In this document: positions 42,831 to 52,508 of the stretch, piece after piece
Position numbering within the stretch: position 1 is the stretch's first letter
Layout: the number at the start of each line of letters is the position of its first letter
Translations under genes and position numbers: made by a program
Origin: Bog-756 sp963845485
Lineage (GTDB): Bacteria; Actinomycetota; Acidimicrobiia; Acidimicrobiales; RAAP-2
Assembly (NCBI GenBank): GCA_963845485.1
Contig: CAWJSI010000008.1
Location: forward strand, 151,962 to 215,961
Direction: 5' to 3'
DNA length: 64,000 bases
The notes under the pieces: model-generated
What the model was told of the DNA's origin: nothing
The model's database searches: none
The model's input: only the letters and a program-made list of their open reading frames with translations

Positions 42831-45005
42831 ATGACCGGTCATCGAACAACACCTGCCAGCCCCGCGGCCGCCGAGGAGGCTGCCGCCATCGTGGCCGCCA
42901 TGACCCCGGACGAGAAGTTGTGGTGCCTCGACGGGGATGCTCCCTTTTGGGCGGGGCTCGTCTACCTGAGCAAGCAGGGATATCACAAGAGCCCGTTCCG
43001 GGCCGCCCGGGTGGAGCGTCTCGGGCTGCCCGGATTCGCCTTCTCGGACGGACCACGAGGCGTGGTGGTGGACCAGGCCACCTGCTTCCCGGTGAGCATG
43101 GCCCGAGGCGCCACCTGGGACCTGGACCTCGAAGAACGCATAGGCGAGGCCATCGGATCCGAACTGCGTGCCGTGGGCGCGACCCTGTATGGGGGAGTCT
43201 GCGTGAACGTCCTGCGTCATCCGGCCTGGGGGCGGGCCCAGGAGACCTACGGCGAGGACCCCCACCACGTGGGCGAGATGGGTGCGGCCCTGACCAGGGG
43301 CGTGCAACGCCACGCCATGGCCTGCGTCAAACACTTCGCGTGCAACTCCATGGAGAACTCTCGCTTCAGCGTGGACATCACCGTCGACGAAGTAGCACTT
43401 CACGAGGTCTACCTCCCCCACTTCAAACGCATCATCGACGAGGGGGTTGCCGTGGTCATGAGTGCCTACAACAGCGTCAACGGCGAGTGGTGCGGGGACA
43501 ATCGTCCCCTGCTCACCGAAGTCCTGCGAGACGAGTGGGGCTTCACCGGCTTCGTCATCAGTGACTGGATCTTCGGCTTGCGGGATGCGGCGAAGTCACT
43601 GCACGCCGGGTTGGACGTGGAGATGCCCTACCGAATGATCCGGGCCGGGAACCTACAGGCCGCGCTGGAGGCCGGCGACGCCAGCTGGACCGACGTGGAC
43701 CAGGCCGTCGCGCGCATCGTCGCCACTCGCCAACGGTTCGACGACATCCTGGCCGGTCCCGATCCAGGTCGCCAGGTGCTGGCCAGTCCGGCCCACCGCG
43801 CCCTGGCCCGGGAGGCGGCGGCCAAGTCGGTGGTGCTGTTGCGAAACGAGCCGGTGGCGGGATCGCCCGTGCTCCCCCTGACCCTCGGCGCCGGCTCTTC
43901 GTTGGCCGTGCTGGGCCGGTTGGCCACGGCGGTGAACCTGGGGGACGGCGGCTCGAGCGACGTATGGGCCCCAGAGGTCGTGACCGTGGTCGATGGGCTG
44001 CGAAACGGTCTGCCCGACGTGGTCGTCACCGTGGACGACTCGGCGGATCCCGAGCGCGCCGCAGCTCTGGCCGCCTCGGCTGACGTGGCCGTGGTGGTGG
44101 TGGGCTACACGCGGCTCGACGAAGGGGAGTTCATCGGCGAGTTCTCCGGTGGTGCCCTGACCAACCTCTTCCCCGGGGACGACGACCCGGCCCTGGTCGA
44201 GCGGTTCACCGCCGAGATCGCCACCGAGCAGACCATCCAACCCCCGGACCACGTGAGCGTGCACACGGGGGGCGTGGGGTTCGACGTCGGGGGGGACAGG
44301 GTGTCACTCCGGCTCCACGACGACGACGTGGCCCTCATCGGGGCGGTGGCGGCCGCCAACGCCCACACCGTGGTGGTGCTGGTGGCGGGCAGTGCCGTGG
44401 TGATCTCGGAGTGGGACGACCAGGTGCCGGCGGTGGTCCAGGCGTGGTACTCGGGCATGGAGGGGGGCCACGGCCTGGCCGACGTCCTGACGGGCGCCAG
44501 CCCGGCCAGCGGGAGGCTGCCCTTCAGCGTGCCGAGCGACGAGTCCGATCTGCCCGACTTCACCATCGAGGCCACGGCCTTCACCTACGACGCCTGGCAC
44601 GGCTACTGGCACCTGGCCCGAAACGGGGCCACCCCGGCCTATCCGTTCGGCTTCGGTCTGAGCTACACCGACTTCGTCCTCGAAGCCGCCGAGGCGGAGG
44701 TGCACGAGGACACCGTGCAGGTCCGGGCATCGTTGCGCAACAGCGGCGCTCGGCCGGGTGCCGACGTGGTCCAGGTCTACGGCCGTCGCCGGGACCCGAG
44801 CCGGCCCGAGCGCCTCATCGGCTTCCAGCGGGTGGAGATCGAGGCCGGCGAGGCGGTGTTCGTCACCCTCGACCTGCCCACGTCCACCCTGGCCGAGCGG
44901 GACACCGACCACCACGCCATGGTGGTTCGACCGGGCTCCTACGGGTTGCGGGTAGCCCGGCATGCCAGTGACCCCGGCGTCGCCATGGTCGTCGAACTCC
45001 CGTAG
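42831..45005 (+). CDS. Glycoside hydrolase family 3 beta-glycosidase
   Basis: 724 residues with GH3 N-domain (to about residue 300), GH3 C-domain and a C-terminal fibronectin-III-like domain from about 615. Conserved: GLPGFAFSDGPRGV, GWGRAQETYGEDP-type loop, VKHFACNSMENSRF, MSAYNSVNGEWCGDNRPLL and GFTGFVISDWIFG with the nucleophile Asp in SDW. The C-domain has YPFGFGLSYTDF. No signal peptide, so it probably acts on imported oligosaccharides in the cytoplasm. Substrate unknown (beta-glucoside or beta-xyloside typical). Confidence 0.9.
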   Translation: MTGHRTTPASPAAAEEAAAIVAAMTPDEKLWCLDGDAPFWAGLVYLSKQGYHKSPFRAARVERLGLPGFAFSDGPRGVVVDQATCFPVSMARGATWDLDLEERIGEAIGSELRAVGATLYGGVCVNVLRHPAWGRAQETYGEDPHHVGEMGAALTRGVQRHAMACVKHFACNSMENSRFSVDITVDEVALHEVYLPHFKRIIDEGVAVVMSAYNSVNGEWCGDNRPLLTEVLRDEWGFTGFVISDWIFGLRDAAKSLHAGLDVEMPYRMIRAGNLQAALEAGDASWTDVDQAVARIVATRQRFDDILAGPDPGRQVLASPAHRALAREAAAKSVVLLRNEPVAGSPVLPLTLGAGSSLAVLGRLATAVNLGDGGSSDVWAPEVVTVVDGLRNGLPDVVVTVDDSADPERAAALAASADVAVVVVGYTRLDEGEFIGEFSGGALTNLFPGDDDPALVERFTAEIATEQTIQPPDHVSVHTGGVGFDVGGDRVSLRLHDDDVALIGAVAAANAHTVVVLVAGSAVVISEWDDQVPAVVQAWYSGMEGGHGLADVLTGASPASGRLPFSVPSDESDLPDFTIEATAFTYDAWHGYWHLARNGATPAYPFGFGLSYTDFVLEAAEAEVHEDTVQVRASLRNSGARPGADVVQVYGRRRDPSRPERLIGFQRVEIEAGEAVFVTLDLPTSTLAERDTDHHAMVVRPGSYGLRVARHASDPGVAMVVELP

Positions 45006-45155
45006 ATCGAAAAGCCCCGGTGCCCGGTGGCCCAGCGAGGCGTCGGAGCTGCCATCCCGGGGCACGCGCATCCCCCGGGGCACCGTCCGGGTCCCTGGGC
45101 CATGATGGATCGAGCGCGGCCGTGCCGTACCGCCGCACCCGCCAAGGAGGCCGCC

Positions 45156-46424
45156 ATGTCCATCAATGTGACGCCGATTCCCGGCCTGGACCCGGCGATC
45201 AACGATATCCGGCGGCGGACGGCGGACTTCATCAACGCCGAGATCCTCCCGCACGAAGAAGTTCTCTGGCGCTCACGACGGGGGGTCGAACACGATGGGG
45301 ACGACGACCTCGACGGTCGACGCCGGAGCATCGAGCTGCGTGAGGAGGTCAAGGCCAAGGTGGCCAAGGCCGGGTTGTGGGCCCCCCACCTGCCGGCGGA
45401 GTACGGCGGGATGGGCCTCGACTTCCTCGCGCTGGCTTACATGTACGAGATCCTGGCCTACGCAGTGGGCGCGGCCACCTTGTTCGGGATCGCCGCCCCC
45501 AACTCAGGCAACGCCAGCGTGCTGGTCAAATACGGGACCGAGGACCAAAAGCGCAAGTGGCTCCTCCCGCTCATCGACGGGACCATGCAATCGGGGTTCT
45601 CCATGACCGAGCCGGACAACGCCGGATCCGACCCGCGGTCCATCCAGACCGAGGCCGTGCGGGAGGGGGACGAGTGGGTGATAAACGGCCACAAATGGTT
45701 CACCTCGAACGGCATCGAGGCCGACTTCTTCATCGTGATGTGTAGGGCCAACGACCCCACCGGTGAGCTGGGGGCACCCGGCCGCATGACCCAGATCATC
45801 GTGCCCACCGCCACCAAGGGGGTGAACATCATCCGGGGCATCGGGATCTTCGGCCATGCCACCTCGGACCACTGTGAGATCAAGTACGAAGACGTCCGTG
45901 TACCCATCGAGAACACGCTCGGCCTGGTGGGCCAGGGACACCAGGCGGCCCAGGACCGGCTGGGGGCCGGGCGGGTCTACCACTGCATGAACTCGGTGGG
46001 TCAGATGTGGCGGGCCTTCGACCTCATGGTGGAGCGCACCCTGACCCGACAGGTCCACGGCGGACTACTGAAGGACAAGCAGTTCATCCAGGGCTTCATC
46101 GCCGAGTCGTACATGGATGTGCAGTCGGCCCGGCTCATGACCATCAACGCCGCCGAGAAGGTGGCCAACGGCGACCCCGACGTCAGGACGGCCATCTCGG
46201 CCATCAAGGTCTTCGTCCCTGCCGCCTACCATCGGGTAGTCGATCGGGCCATCCAGGTGTGGGGTGGCGCCGGAGTCAGCAACGACCTGCCCCTCGGTCA
46301 GATGTACCTGACGGCCCGTGTGCTCCGACTGGCCGACGGGCCCGACGAAGTCCACAAGATCCTGATGGCGAAGAACATCCTCCACCGGTACGAGGACGGC
46401 GACAGCTGGAACTTCGGGAACTGA
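45156..46424 (+). CDS. Acyl-CoA dehydrogenase
   Basis: 422 residues of the FAD-dependent acyl-CoA dehydrogenase fold: N-terminal helices, LPAEYGGMGLDFLALAYMYEILA, FSMTEPDNAGSDPRSIQTEAVREGDEWVINGHKWFTSNG (FAD/substrate loop), and the C-terminal helix with VWGGAGVSNDLPLGQMYLTARVLRLADGPDEVH. The general-base Glu position of medium-chain enzymes (usually ...YEG/YxxE in the last region) is not clear here; DGPDEVH is the nearby motif typical of ACAD10/11-like enzymes. An AAGGAGG site (45144-45150) precedes ATG 45156. Confidence 0.9.
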   Translation: MSINVTPIPGLDPAINDIRRRTADFINAEILPHEEVLWRSRRGVEHDGDDDLDGRRRSIELREEVKAKVAKAGLWAPHLPAEYGGMGLDFLALAYMYEILAYAVGAATLFGIAAPNSGNASVLVKYGTEDQKRKWLLPLIDGTMQSGFSMTEPDNAGSDPRSIQTEAVREGDEWVINGHKWFTSNGIEADFFIVMCRANDPTGELGAPGRMTQIIVPTATKGVNIIRGIGIFGHATSDHCEIKYEDVRVPIENTLGLVGQGHQAAQDRLGAGRVYHCMNSVGQMWRAFDLMVERTLTRQVHGGLLKDKQFIQGFIAESYMDVQSARLMTINAAEKVANGDPDVRTAISAIKVFVPAAYHRVVDRAIQVWGGAGVSNDLPLGQMYLTARVLRLADGPDEVHKILMAKNILHRYEDGDSWNFGN

Positions 46425-46454
46425 GCCCGAGGCCAGCGGGCGGCCCGGGATCGA

Positions 46455-47363
46455 CTAGATCAGACCCTCGGACTTGAGCCAGGACTTGGCCACCGCAGCG
46501 GGCTGCTGCTTGTCCGAGGTCACCTTCACGTTGAGCTTGGAGATGGCGTCAGTCGTCAGCTTGGCGTTCAGCTTGGCCAGGGCCGCCTTCACCGCAGGCG
46601 TGGCCACCGAGGTCCGCACCACCGGCACGATGTAGTCGGCTCCTTCGAGGTGCTTGTTGTCGGTGAGGGCCACGAAGTTGTTGTTCACGACGTTGCCGTC
46701 GCTCGAGAACAGTTCGACCACCTGCACCTGGTTGTTCTTCAGGGCGGCGACGCTGAGCGGTCCGGCCTCGTCGGTGGACTTGAAACCGGCGAAGTTGAGG
46801 CCGTACACCGACTTGAGCCCGGGCTCGCAGCCGGCGAACGTCGGGCACTCCGGCGGGCCGCCGAGCGTCAGCTTCGAGGCGTAGGGCTTGAGGCTGGACA
46901 GGGTGGTCAGATGGTCCTTCTTGGCCGTAGCTTTGGTAACGGCGAAGACATTGGTGTCGAGGGCCTTGGACGCGGGCAGGACGGTCACTCCCGAGGCGGC
47001 GAGCTTCTTGTTGTCGGCGGCGATGGCCGTGGCGATCTGGTCACCGGCCGCCTGAGGCGTGCCACCGTTGAGGTAACCGAGTAGGGACGCCGCGTAGTCG
47101 GGCTCGATGTCGATCTGATTGTGCTCGATGGCCGGGACCACGATGGCCCGGGTGCCGAGGGCCGGCTCCACCTTGACCGGATACCCGGCGTGGGCCAAGA
47201 CGTCGCCGTACATATTGGCCACGATCTCCTGCTCCTCGAAGTTCGTCGACCCGATGGTGATGGTGGGCTTGGAGCTGGCCGACGCGACGCCACCAGAGAG
47301 GAGGACTCCCATCGTGGAGGAGACCAGAGCGGCGGTGACCAGGAGCGAGCGACGGAGTGACAT
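46455..47363 (-). CDS. Glycine betaine/osmoprotectant ABC transporter, substrate-binding protein (OpuCC/OsmF-like)
   Basis: 302 residues with a signal peptide (about 1-30; SLLVTAALVSSTMGVLLSGGVASA), then ITIGSTNFEEQEIVANMYGDVLAHAGYPVKVEPALGTRAIVVPAIEHNQIDIEPDYAASLLGYLNG, typical of OpuAC-type quaternary-ammonium binding proteins, and later PPECPTFAGCEPGLKSVYGLNF (two cysteines likely a disulfide). Binds glycine betaine, choline or carnitine-like solutes. Last in the minus-strand order permease, permease, binding protein. Confidence 0.9.
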   Translation of the reverse strand: MSLRRSLLVTAALVSSTMGVLLSGGVASASSKPTITIGSTNFEEQEIVANMYGDVLAHAGYPVKVEPALGTRAIVVPAIEHNQIDIEPDYAASLLGYLNGGTPQAAGDQIATAIAADNKKLAASGVTVLPASKALDTNVFAVTKATAKKDHLTTLSSLKPYASKLTLGGPPECPTFAGCEPGLKSVYGLNFAGFKSTDEAGPLSVAALKNNQVQVVELFSSDGNVVNNNFVALTDNKHLEGADYIVPVVRTSVATPAVKAALAKLNAKLTTDAISKLNVKVTSDKQQPAAVAKSWLKSEGLI

Positions 47364-47446
47364 GGGGGCCTTTCGTGGAGGTCGAGGCATTGTTGACTAA
47401 TTCGGTCAGGTTACAATAGTACAGATCCACGAGCCGGGTGGGTCGC

Positions 47447-48211
47447 TCAGACCGCCGGCCGTCCCGCCACCCTAGCCACGGTACCCCGCGGCGCACGGGC
47501 CGCCCCCGACGCCTGACGCCGGAGCGGGCCTGGAGTGAACGCCCGCTGGAGCAGACCGAGACCGAACGCCACCAGGCCGGCGAGCACGGCTACCAACAAC
47601 GCACCGGCGAAGGCTTCGACCGTGTTGTTCGTGTTGAGTCCGGCGATGATGGGCGTCCCGAGGTCGCTGAAGCTCACATAGGCGGCCAGGGTCGAGGTGG
47701 CCACCACTTCGATCGACGCGGTGCGGATGCCGGCCATCACTACCGGTATGGCCAGTGGGAGTTCGACCCGGCGCAACACCTGTCGGCCGGTGAGGCCCAT
47801 GGCGGTGGCCGCGTCACGGACGTCGCTGTCCACCTCCCGGATGCCGACGTAGGTGTTGGTGAGGATGGGCGGGATGGCCAAGATGACGAGGGCGAGGAAC
47901 GCGGCGAGAAACCCACCCCATTTCAGTGAGACCGCCGGGATGATGGCGAACAGCGTCAACAGGGCGAGGCTCGGCACCGCCCGGGCGGCGTTGGCTGCAT
48001 TGATGGCCACCAGTCCGCCGCGGCCCGTGTGCCCCAACACCAGCCCGATACCCCCACCCACGATCACCGCACCGAGCACCACGGCGAAGGACAGCTCCAA
48101 CTGGTGCCACACCAGCTCGGGGATTCCACTCGAGCCCTTCCAGTTGGCCGACGTGGCGAACCAGTCGTAGACGCTGGCCATGAAGTGACGGAAGTGGTCC
48201 CAGATCTGCAT
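47447..48211 (-). CDS. OpuC-type ABC transporter permease
   Basis: 254 residues, about six TM helices, with the EAA loop of the form REVDSDVRDAATAMGLTGRQVLRRVELPLAIPVVMAGIRTA. Resembles OpuCD/OsmW/ProW-like permeases. Lies between the binding-protein gene (84-base gap) and a second permease (1-base gap). The C-terminus is polar and Arg-rich. Confidence 0.9.
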   Translation of the reverse strand: MQIWDHFRHFMASVYDWFATSANWKGSSGIPELVWHQLELSFAVVLGAVIVGGGIGLVLGHTGRGGLVAINAANAARAVPSLALLTLFAIIPAVSLKWGGFLAAFLALVILAIPPILTNTYVGIREVDSDVRDAATAMGLTGRQVLRRVELPLAIPVVMAGIRTASIEVVATSTLAAYVSFSDLGTPIIAGLNTNNTVEAFAGALLVAVLAGLVAFGLGLLQRAFTPGPLRRQASGAARAPRGTVARVAGRPAV

Positions 48212-48212
48212 G

Positions 48213-48890
48213 TCAGCTCGCTCGGCTCCGGCGGGACGTCCGGGTCCACGGAATGGCCAGTCGCTGCACGCCGACCACGACGAGGTCGAAGAGGGCGGCG
48301 AGGACGACTGAGAGAACCAGCCCCACGATGATGGGTGTGTAGTAGCCGATGGTGAAGCCGTAGGTGATCTGCTGGCCCAGTCCGCCCAGTCCGATCAGGG
48401 CGGTGACGGTTACCAGGCCGATCACGGTGGCACCGGCGATGCGCAGGCCGGCGAAGATGTAGGGAAGGGCCAAGGGAAGGTCGATGCGCAAGAGGGCGGC
48501 ATTGGCGCTGTACCCGACGGCGATCGCCGCCTCCCGGGCATCGGTGGGCACGGCGTCGAGCCCGGCGACGGTGTTCCAGATCAGGATGAGCAGGGTGTAC
48601 CCCACCAGGGCGAACTCGGCGGTGGGATACGAGGCCACGTACCCGGTGATCGGTCCGAGGATGGCGAACAAGGCCAGGGACGGAATGATGTAGAGCGCGC
48701 TCGCCACCCCGAACACCGGAACCCGAATGATGCGGTACCGCCAGGCCAACAGCGCGAGCGGGATGGAGATGGCCGTCCCGATGGCCAGGGCCAACAGGCT
48801 GAGCGCCAGGTGCTGGACGAGGTCGGCCCAGATCTCGCTCCACTGGCTGGTCACGTAGCTCCACTGGAAGAAGGGCTGGGCCGCGACCAT
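48213..48890 (-). CDS. Second OpuC-type ABC transporter permease
   Basis: 225 residues, six TM helices, EAA loop DAVPTDAREAAIAVGYSANAALLRIDLPLALPYIFAGLRIA. Forms a heterodimer with the other permease in the OpuC type. ATG 48890 is chosen over an in-frame ATG at 48929, which would leave only 32 bases to the divergent ATPase gene and no room for both promoters. Confidence 0.88.
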   Translation of the reverse strand: MVAAQPFFQWSYVTSQWSEIWADLVQHLALSLLALAIGTAISIPLALLAWRYRIIRVPVFGVASALYIIPSLALFAILGPITGYVASYPTAEFALVGYTLLILIWNTVAGLDAVPTDAREAAIAVGYSANAALLRIDLPLALPYIFAGLRIAGATVIGLVTVTALIGLGGLGQQITYGFTIGYYTPIIVGLVLSVVLAALFDLVVVGVQRLAIPWTRTSRRSRAS

Positions 48891-48961
48891 GGCGACGACG
48901 TTACTGCTGACACCGCTGGTACCGACCAATCCGATAGGACCGATTGCTACTGTGGGCCGTC

Positions 48962-50080
48962 ATGATCACGCTGGAGCGCGTCTCCAAGTCCTACGGCTCG
49001 GGCAAGGTGGCGGTCGGCGACCTGAGTCTTGAGATCGGTGATGGCGAACTCACGGCCCTCGTGGGGCCGTCGGGGTGTGGAAAGACCACCACCCTCCGAA
49101 TGATCAACCGGCTGATCGAACCGACGTCAGGACGGATACTGATCGACGGCGAGAACGTGCTCACGAAGGACCCCGTGACCATGCGCCGGGGCATCGGCTA
49201 CGTCATCCAACAGGGCGGGTTGTTTCCCCATCGACGGGTCTTCGACAATGTCGCGGTGGTGCCCCGCCTGCTCGGTTGGGACAACGCGAGGGTCGACCGA
49301 CGTGTCAACGAACTGTTGGAGTTGGTCGGTCTCGAGCCCGGTGACTACGGGCGCCGCTACCCCCACGAGTTGTCCGGGGGCGAGCGACAACGGGTCGGGG
49401 TGGCCCGTGCCCTCGGCGCCGACCCACCCGTCCTGCTCATGGACGAACCGTTCGGCGCCGTCGATCCGGTCACCCGTCAGCGCCTGCAGAACCAGTTTCT
49501 CGATCTCCAAAAAGAGCTCAAGAAGTCGATCGTCTTCGTGACCCACGACATCGAGGAGGCGGCCAAGCTGGGCGATCGGATCGCTGTCCTCTCCAAGGGC
49601 GGGGTACTCGAGCAGTACGACACCCCCGCCGAGATCCTCGGTCGACCGAGCACCCCCTTCGTGGCGGACTTCGTCGGCACCGACCGTGGCGTGCGACGGC
49701 TGGCCGTGGTCGGGATCGAGACCGGTGACCTGGCCCAGCCACCCCTGGCTTCGGAAACCTCCACCATGGAGGCCGCCCGGCAGTTGGGAGACGACGAGGG
49801 GGCAAAGACCGCCATCGTCCTCGACGCCGAGGGTGGTCTGGTCGGTTGGATTCCCCTGGGGGGAACCGAGACTGGATTGGTCGGTGACCACATCGAGCCG
49901 TTCCTCGCTCGGGTTCCCGTCGGGACGACGCTTCGCGCCGCGCTCGGCGAGATGCTGCTCCACGACATGCGGTGGCTCCCCGTGGTCGACGAGAACGATC
50001 GCTATCTCGGGGTCCTCACCCCCAATCGGCTCCACGCCGCCATGCGTCGCTCCGCGGGAGGTATGGCCGTCGAGTCCTAG
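48962..50080 (+). CDS. OpuC-type ABC transporter ATPase
   Basis: 372 residues. Walker A GPSGCGKTTTL, Q-loop YVIQQGGLFPHRRV, signature ELSGGERQRVGVARAL, Walker B VLLMDEPFGAVD, H-loop FVTHD; the C-terminal 100 residues hold a CBS-like pair (TMEAARQLGDDEGAKTAIVLDAEGGLVGWIPL and TTLRAALGEMLLHDMRWLPVVDENDRYLGVLT) that senses ionic strength in OpuA. Divergent from its permeases and binding protein across a 71-base gap, an unusual split. Energises glycine-betaine-type uptake under osmotic stress. Confidence 0.92.
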   Translation: MITLERVSKSYGSGKVAVGDLSLEIGDGELTALVGPSGCGKTTTLRMINRLIEPTSGRILIDGENVLTKDPVTMRRGIGYVIQQGGLFPHRRVFDNVAVVPRLLGWDNARVDRRVNELLELVGLEPGDYGRRYPHELSGGERQRVGVARALGADPPVLLMDEPFGAVDPVTRQRLQNQFLDLQKELKKSIVFVTHDIEEAAKLGDRIAVLSKGGVLEQYDTPAEILGRPSTPFVADFVGTDRGVRRLAVVGIETGDLAQPPLASETSTMEAARQLGDDEGAKTAIVLDAEGGLVGWIPLGGTETGLVGDHIEPFLARVPVGTTLRAALGEMLLHDMRWLPVVDENDRYLGVLTPNRLHAAMRRSAGGMAVES

Positions 50081-50329
50081 GGGTGCGGATAGAGGTGAAC
50101 CAGGCGGTCTCCCTCACGAGCTCGACGCGAGGTCGGGCGGTGCGTGACCGGACGGCATCCCCTGCCCCCGGCGACCGGTTTCGCTTCGGCACGATGGGCC
50201 AGCCCGTGTCAGGCTGGTGGTGGAGCCGACCCCGTCGTGCCGGTGGTGGTCCGGCGCCCCGTTCAGTGCGAGGCCATCGAGACGATGGGCGCACCGACGA
50301 CATGTGCAAGGACGATAAGGAGGCCGCTC

Positions 50330-51100
50330 GTGCCCAGCAGAACCTCATACGCTCCCGGAACCCCGTCATGGGTGGATCTGGCCAGCCCCGACCTGACCCG
50401 CTCGGTGGCCTTCTACTCCTCGCTCTTCGGCTGGGAAGCCGTCGACCAGGGTGAAGAGGCCGGGCACTATCACATGTTCGAAAAAGATGGTGTACCGGTA
50501 GCCGGTGCCGGGCCCATCATGATGGAGGGCCAACCGCCCGCGTGGACCACCTACATCTCGGTCGTTGATGCCGACGCCAGCATCGCCACGATCAAAGCGG
50601 CCGGCGGTGTGGTGTTCGTCGAGCCCATGGACGTCCTCGACGTGGGCCGGATGGCCGTGTTCGCCGATCCCTCGGGGGCGGCCGCCGCCGTGTGGCAACC
50701 CCACCTCCACATCGGAGCTGGAGTGGTGAATGAACCCGGCGCGCTGACGTGGAACGAGCTGTCGAGCCGGGACATCCCGGCGGCCACGGCCTTCTATACC
50801 GAGGTGTTCGGCTGGGATTCGGAGACCGCCGACATGGGAGACATGGCCTACACCATGTGGAGACTGGACGGCCAGGAGATCGGCGGCATGATGGGCATGC
50901 CCGCCGAAGTGCCGGCCGAAGTGCCGTCGCACTGGCTGGCCTACTTCGGCACGGCCGACTGCGACGCCACGGTCGCCTCGGCCACCTCGGACGGAGCCAC
51001 CCTCGTGGCCGGTCCCATGGACATCCCGACCGGCCGCTTCGCCGTGATGGCCGACCCCACGGGGGCCATGTTCGCCTTCATCGCCCTGGCCGCGAACTGA
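50330..51100 (+). CDS. Two-domain VOC (glyoxalase-like) protein
   Basis: 256 residues with two vicinal-oxygen-chelate domains: WVDLASPDLTRSVAFYSSLFGWEA...VFADPSGAAAAVWQP, and WNELSSRDIPAATAFYTEVFGWDSE...VMADPTGAMFAFIAL. Like mycobacterial CFP-30/32 antigens. Metal ligands are not obvious, so it may bind rather than transform a ligand. GTG 50330 is preceded by AAGGAGG (50317-50323) at 6 bases, which decides the start over an ATG at 50285. Confidence 0.87.
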   Translation: MPSRTSYAPGTPSWVDLASPDLTRSVAFYSSLFGWEAVDQGEEAGHYHMFEKDGVPVAGAGPIMMEGQPPAWTTYISVVDADASIATIKAAGGVVFVEPMDVLDVGRMAVFADPSGAAAAVWQPHLHIGAGVVNEPGALTWNELSSRDIPAATAFYTEVFGWDSETADMGDMAYTMWRLDGQEIGGMMGMPAEVPAEVPSHWLAYFGTADCDATVASATSDGATLVAGPMDIPTGRFAVMADPTGAMFAFIALAAN

Positions 51101-51124
51101 CCGGCCCTCGGGTACCGTCTCCTC

Positions 51125-52474
51125 GTGGAACCATCCCCGATCAGCCAGCAACGCAATCTGGTCACTGAGCTACCCGGACCCCGGTCGCGCCAGCTGGAGG
51201 CGAGACGGTCGTCGGCGGTGGCCGGTGGGGTGAGCTCGACCTTTCCCGTCTATGTCTCCGAGGCCTCGGGGGCGGTGTTGGTGGACGTGGACGGCAACTC
51301 CCTCATCGACCTCGGATCGGGTATCGCCGTGGTGAGCGTGGGCCACGCCGCCCCCCGTGTGGTCGACGCCGTCGCCGAGCAGGTGGCCCGGTTCAGCCAC
51401 ACCTGTTTCATGGTCACGCCCTATGAGGGATACGTCGCCGTGTGCGAAGAGCTGAACCAACGCACGCCGGGCGGCCACGTCAAGCGCACCGCCCTGTTCA
51501 ACTCGGGAGCCGAAGCCGTGGAGAACGCGGTCAAGGTGGCACGCCATGTCACCGGCCGCCAGGCCGTCGTGGTGTTTGACCACGCCTACCACGGCCGCAC
51601 CAATCTGACCATGGCGCTCACGGCCAAGAACATGCCCTACCGCGACAAGTTCGGCCCCTTCGCCCCCGAGGTCTACCGGGTGCCCATGTCGTATCCGCTG
51701 CGCGATCCCGAGGAGATGACCGGCGAGCAGGCCGCGGCCCGGGCCATCGAGGAGATCGAGCGACTGGTGGGAGCAGACAACGTGGCCTGCGTGGTCATCG
51801 AGCCCATCCAGGGTGAGGGCGGGTTCGTCGTGCCCGCACCGGGATTTCTCCCCGCTGTCGCCGCTTGGACCCGGCAGGCCGGCGCGTTATTTGTGGCCGA
51901 CGAGATCCAAACCGGTTTCTGTCGGACCGGACAGTGGTTCGCCTGCGAGCACGAGGCGGTGGTCCCCGACCTGATCACCACGGCCAAGGCCCTGGCCGGG
52001 GGGATGCCGCTCGCCGCGGTGACGGGCAGGGCCGAGCTCATGGACGGGGTCCACCCCGGAGGCCTCGGTGGGACGTACGGCGGCAACCCCGTGGCCTGTG
52101 CCGCCGCACTGGCCTCCATCCGGACCATGGACGAGGAGAACCTGGCCGGGGCGGCGGTCCGCATCGGGGAGGTCGTCGGGACTCGACTGCGCGCTCTGCA
52201 AAAAGAGCACCGGGGCGTCGGCGACGTCCGCGGTCGCGGCGCCATGATGGCCATGGAGCTGGTCCGGCCCGGAACCCTCGAGCCCGATGCCGACGCCACC
52301 CGGCGGATCGTCTCGGCGTGCCATCAGTCTGGCGTGGTCGTGCTCTCGTGTGGAAGCTACGGCAATGTGATCCGACTACTGCCCCCACTGGTCATCGACG
52401 AACCACTCCTGGACGAAGGACTCGACGTGCTCGCCGAGGCGGTGTCCACCGTCCTTACGGGAGCGGGCACCTGA
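51125..52474 (+). CDS. gabT: 4-aminobutyrate-type class III aminotransferase (GabT-like)
   Basis: 449 residues. FNSGAEAVENAVKVARHVTGRQAVVVFDHAYHGRTNLTMALT is the phosphate-binding and stacking region; CVVIEPIQGEGGFVVPAPGF, FVADEIQTGFCRTGQWF and the Schiff-base Lys in TTAKALAGGMPLAAVTGR follow; the C-terminus has RLLPPLVI. Most like GabT, converting GABA or 5-aminovalerate with 2-oxoglutarate to the semialdehyde and glutamate. GTG start 24 bases after the VOC gene; likely co-transcribed. Confidence 0.88.
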   Translation: MEPSPISQQRNLVTELPGPRSRQLEARRSSAVAGGVSSTFPVYVSEASGAVLVDVDGNSLIDLGSGIAVVSVGHAAPRVVDAVAEQVARFSHTCFMVTPYEGYVAVCEELNQRTPGGHVKRTALFNSGAEAVENAVKVARHVTGRQAVVVFDHAYHGRTNLTMALTAKNMPYRDKFGPFAPEVYRVPMSYPLRDPEEMTGEQAAARAIEEIERLVGADNVACVVIEPIQGEGGFVVPAPGFLPAVAAWTRQAGALFVADEIQTGFCRTGQWFACEHEAVVPDLITTAKALAGGMPLAAVTGRAELMDGVHPGGLGGTYGGNPVACAAALASIRTMDEENLAGAAVRIGEVVGTRLRALQKEHRGVGDVRGRGAMMAMELVRPGTLEPDADATRRIVSACHQSGVVVLSCGSYGNVIRLLPPLVIDEPLLDEGLDVLAEAVSTVLTGAGT

Positions 52475-52508
52475 CCCCTCTGGGTCGGGCGGATGCTAGA
52501 AACCCGGG

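Noticed and set aside
42759..43421. 220-codon minus frame opposite the GH3 start
   Set aside because: Antisense shadow of the GH3 N-domain; His/Gly/Val-rich without motif.
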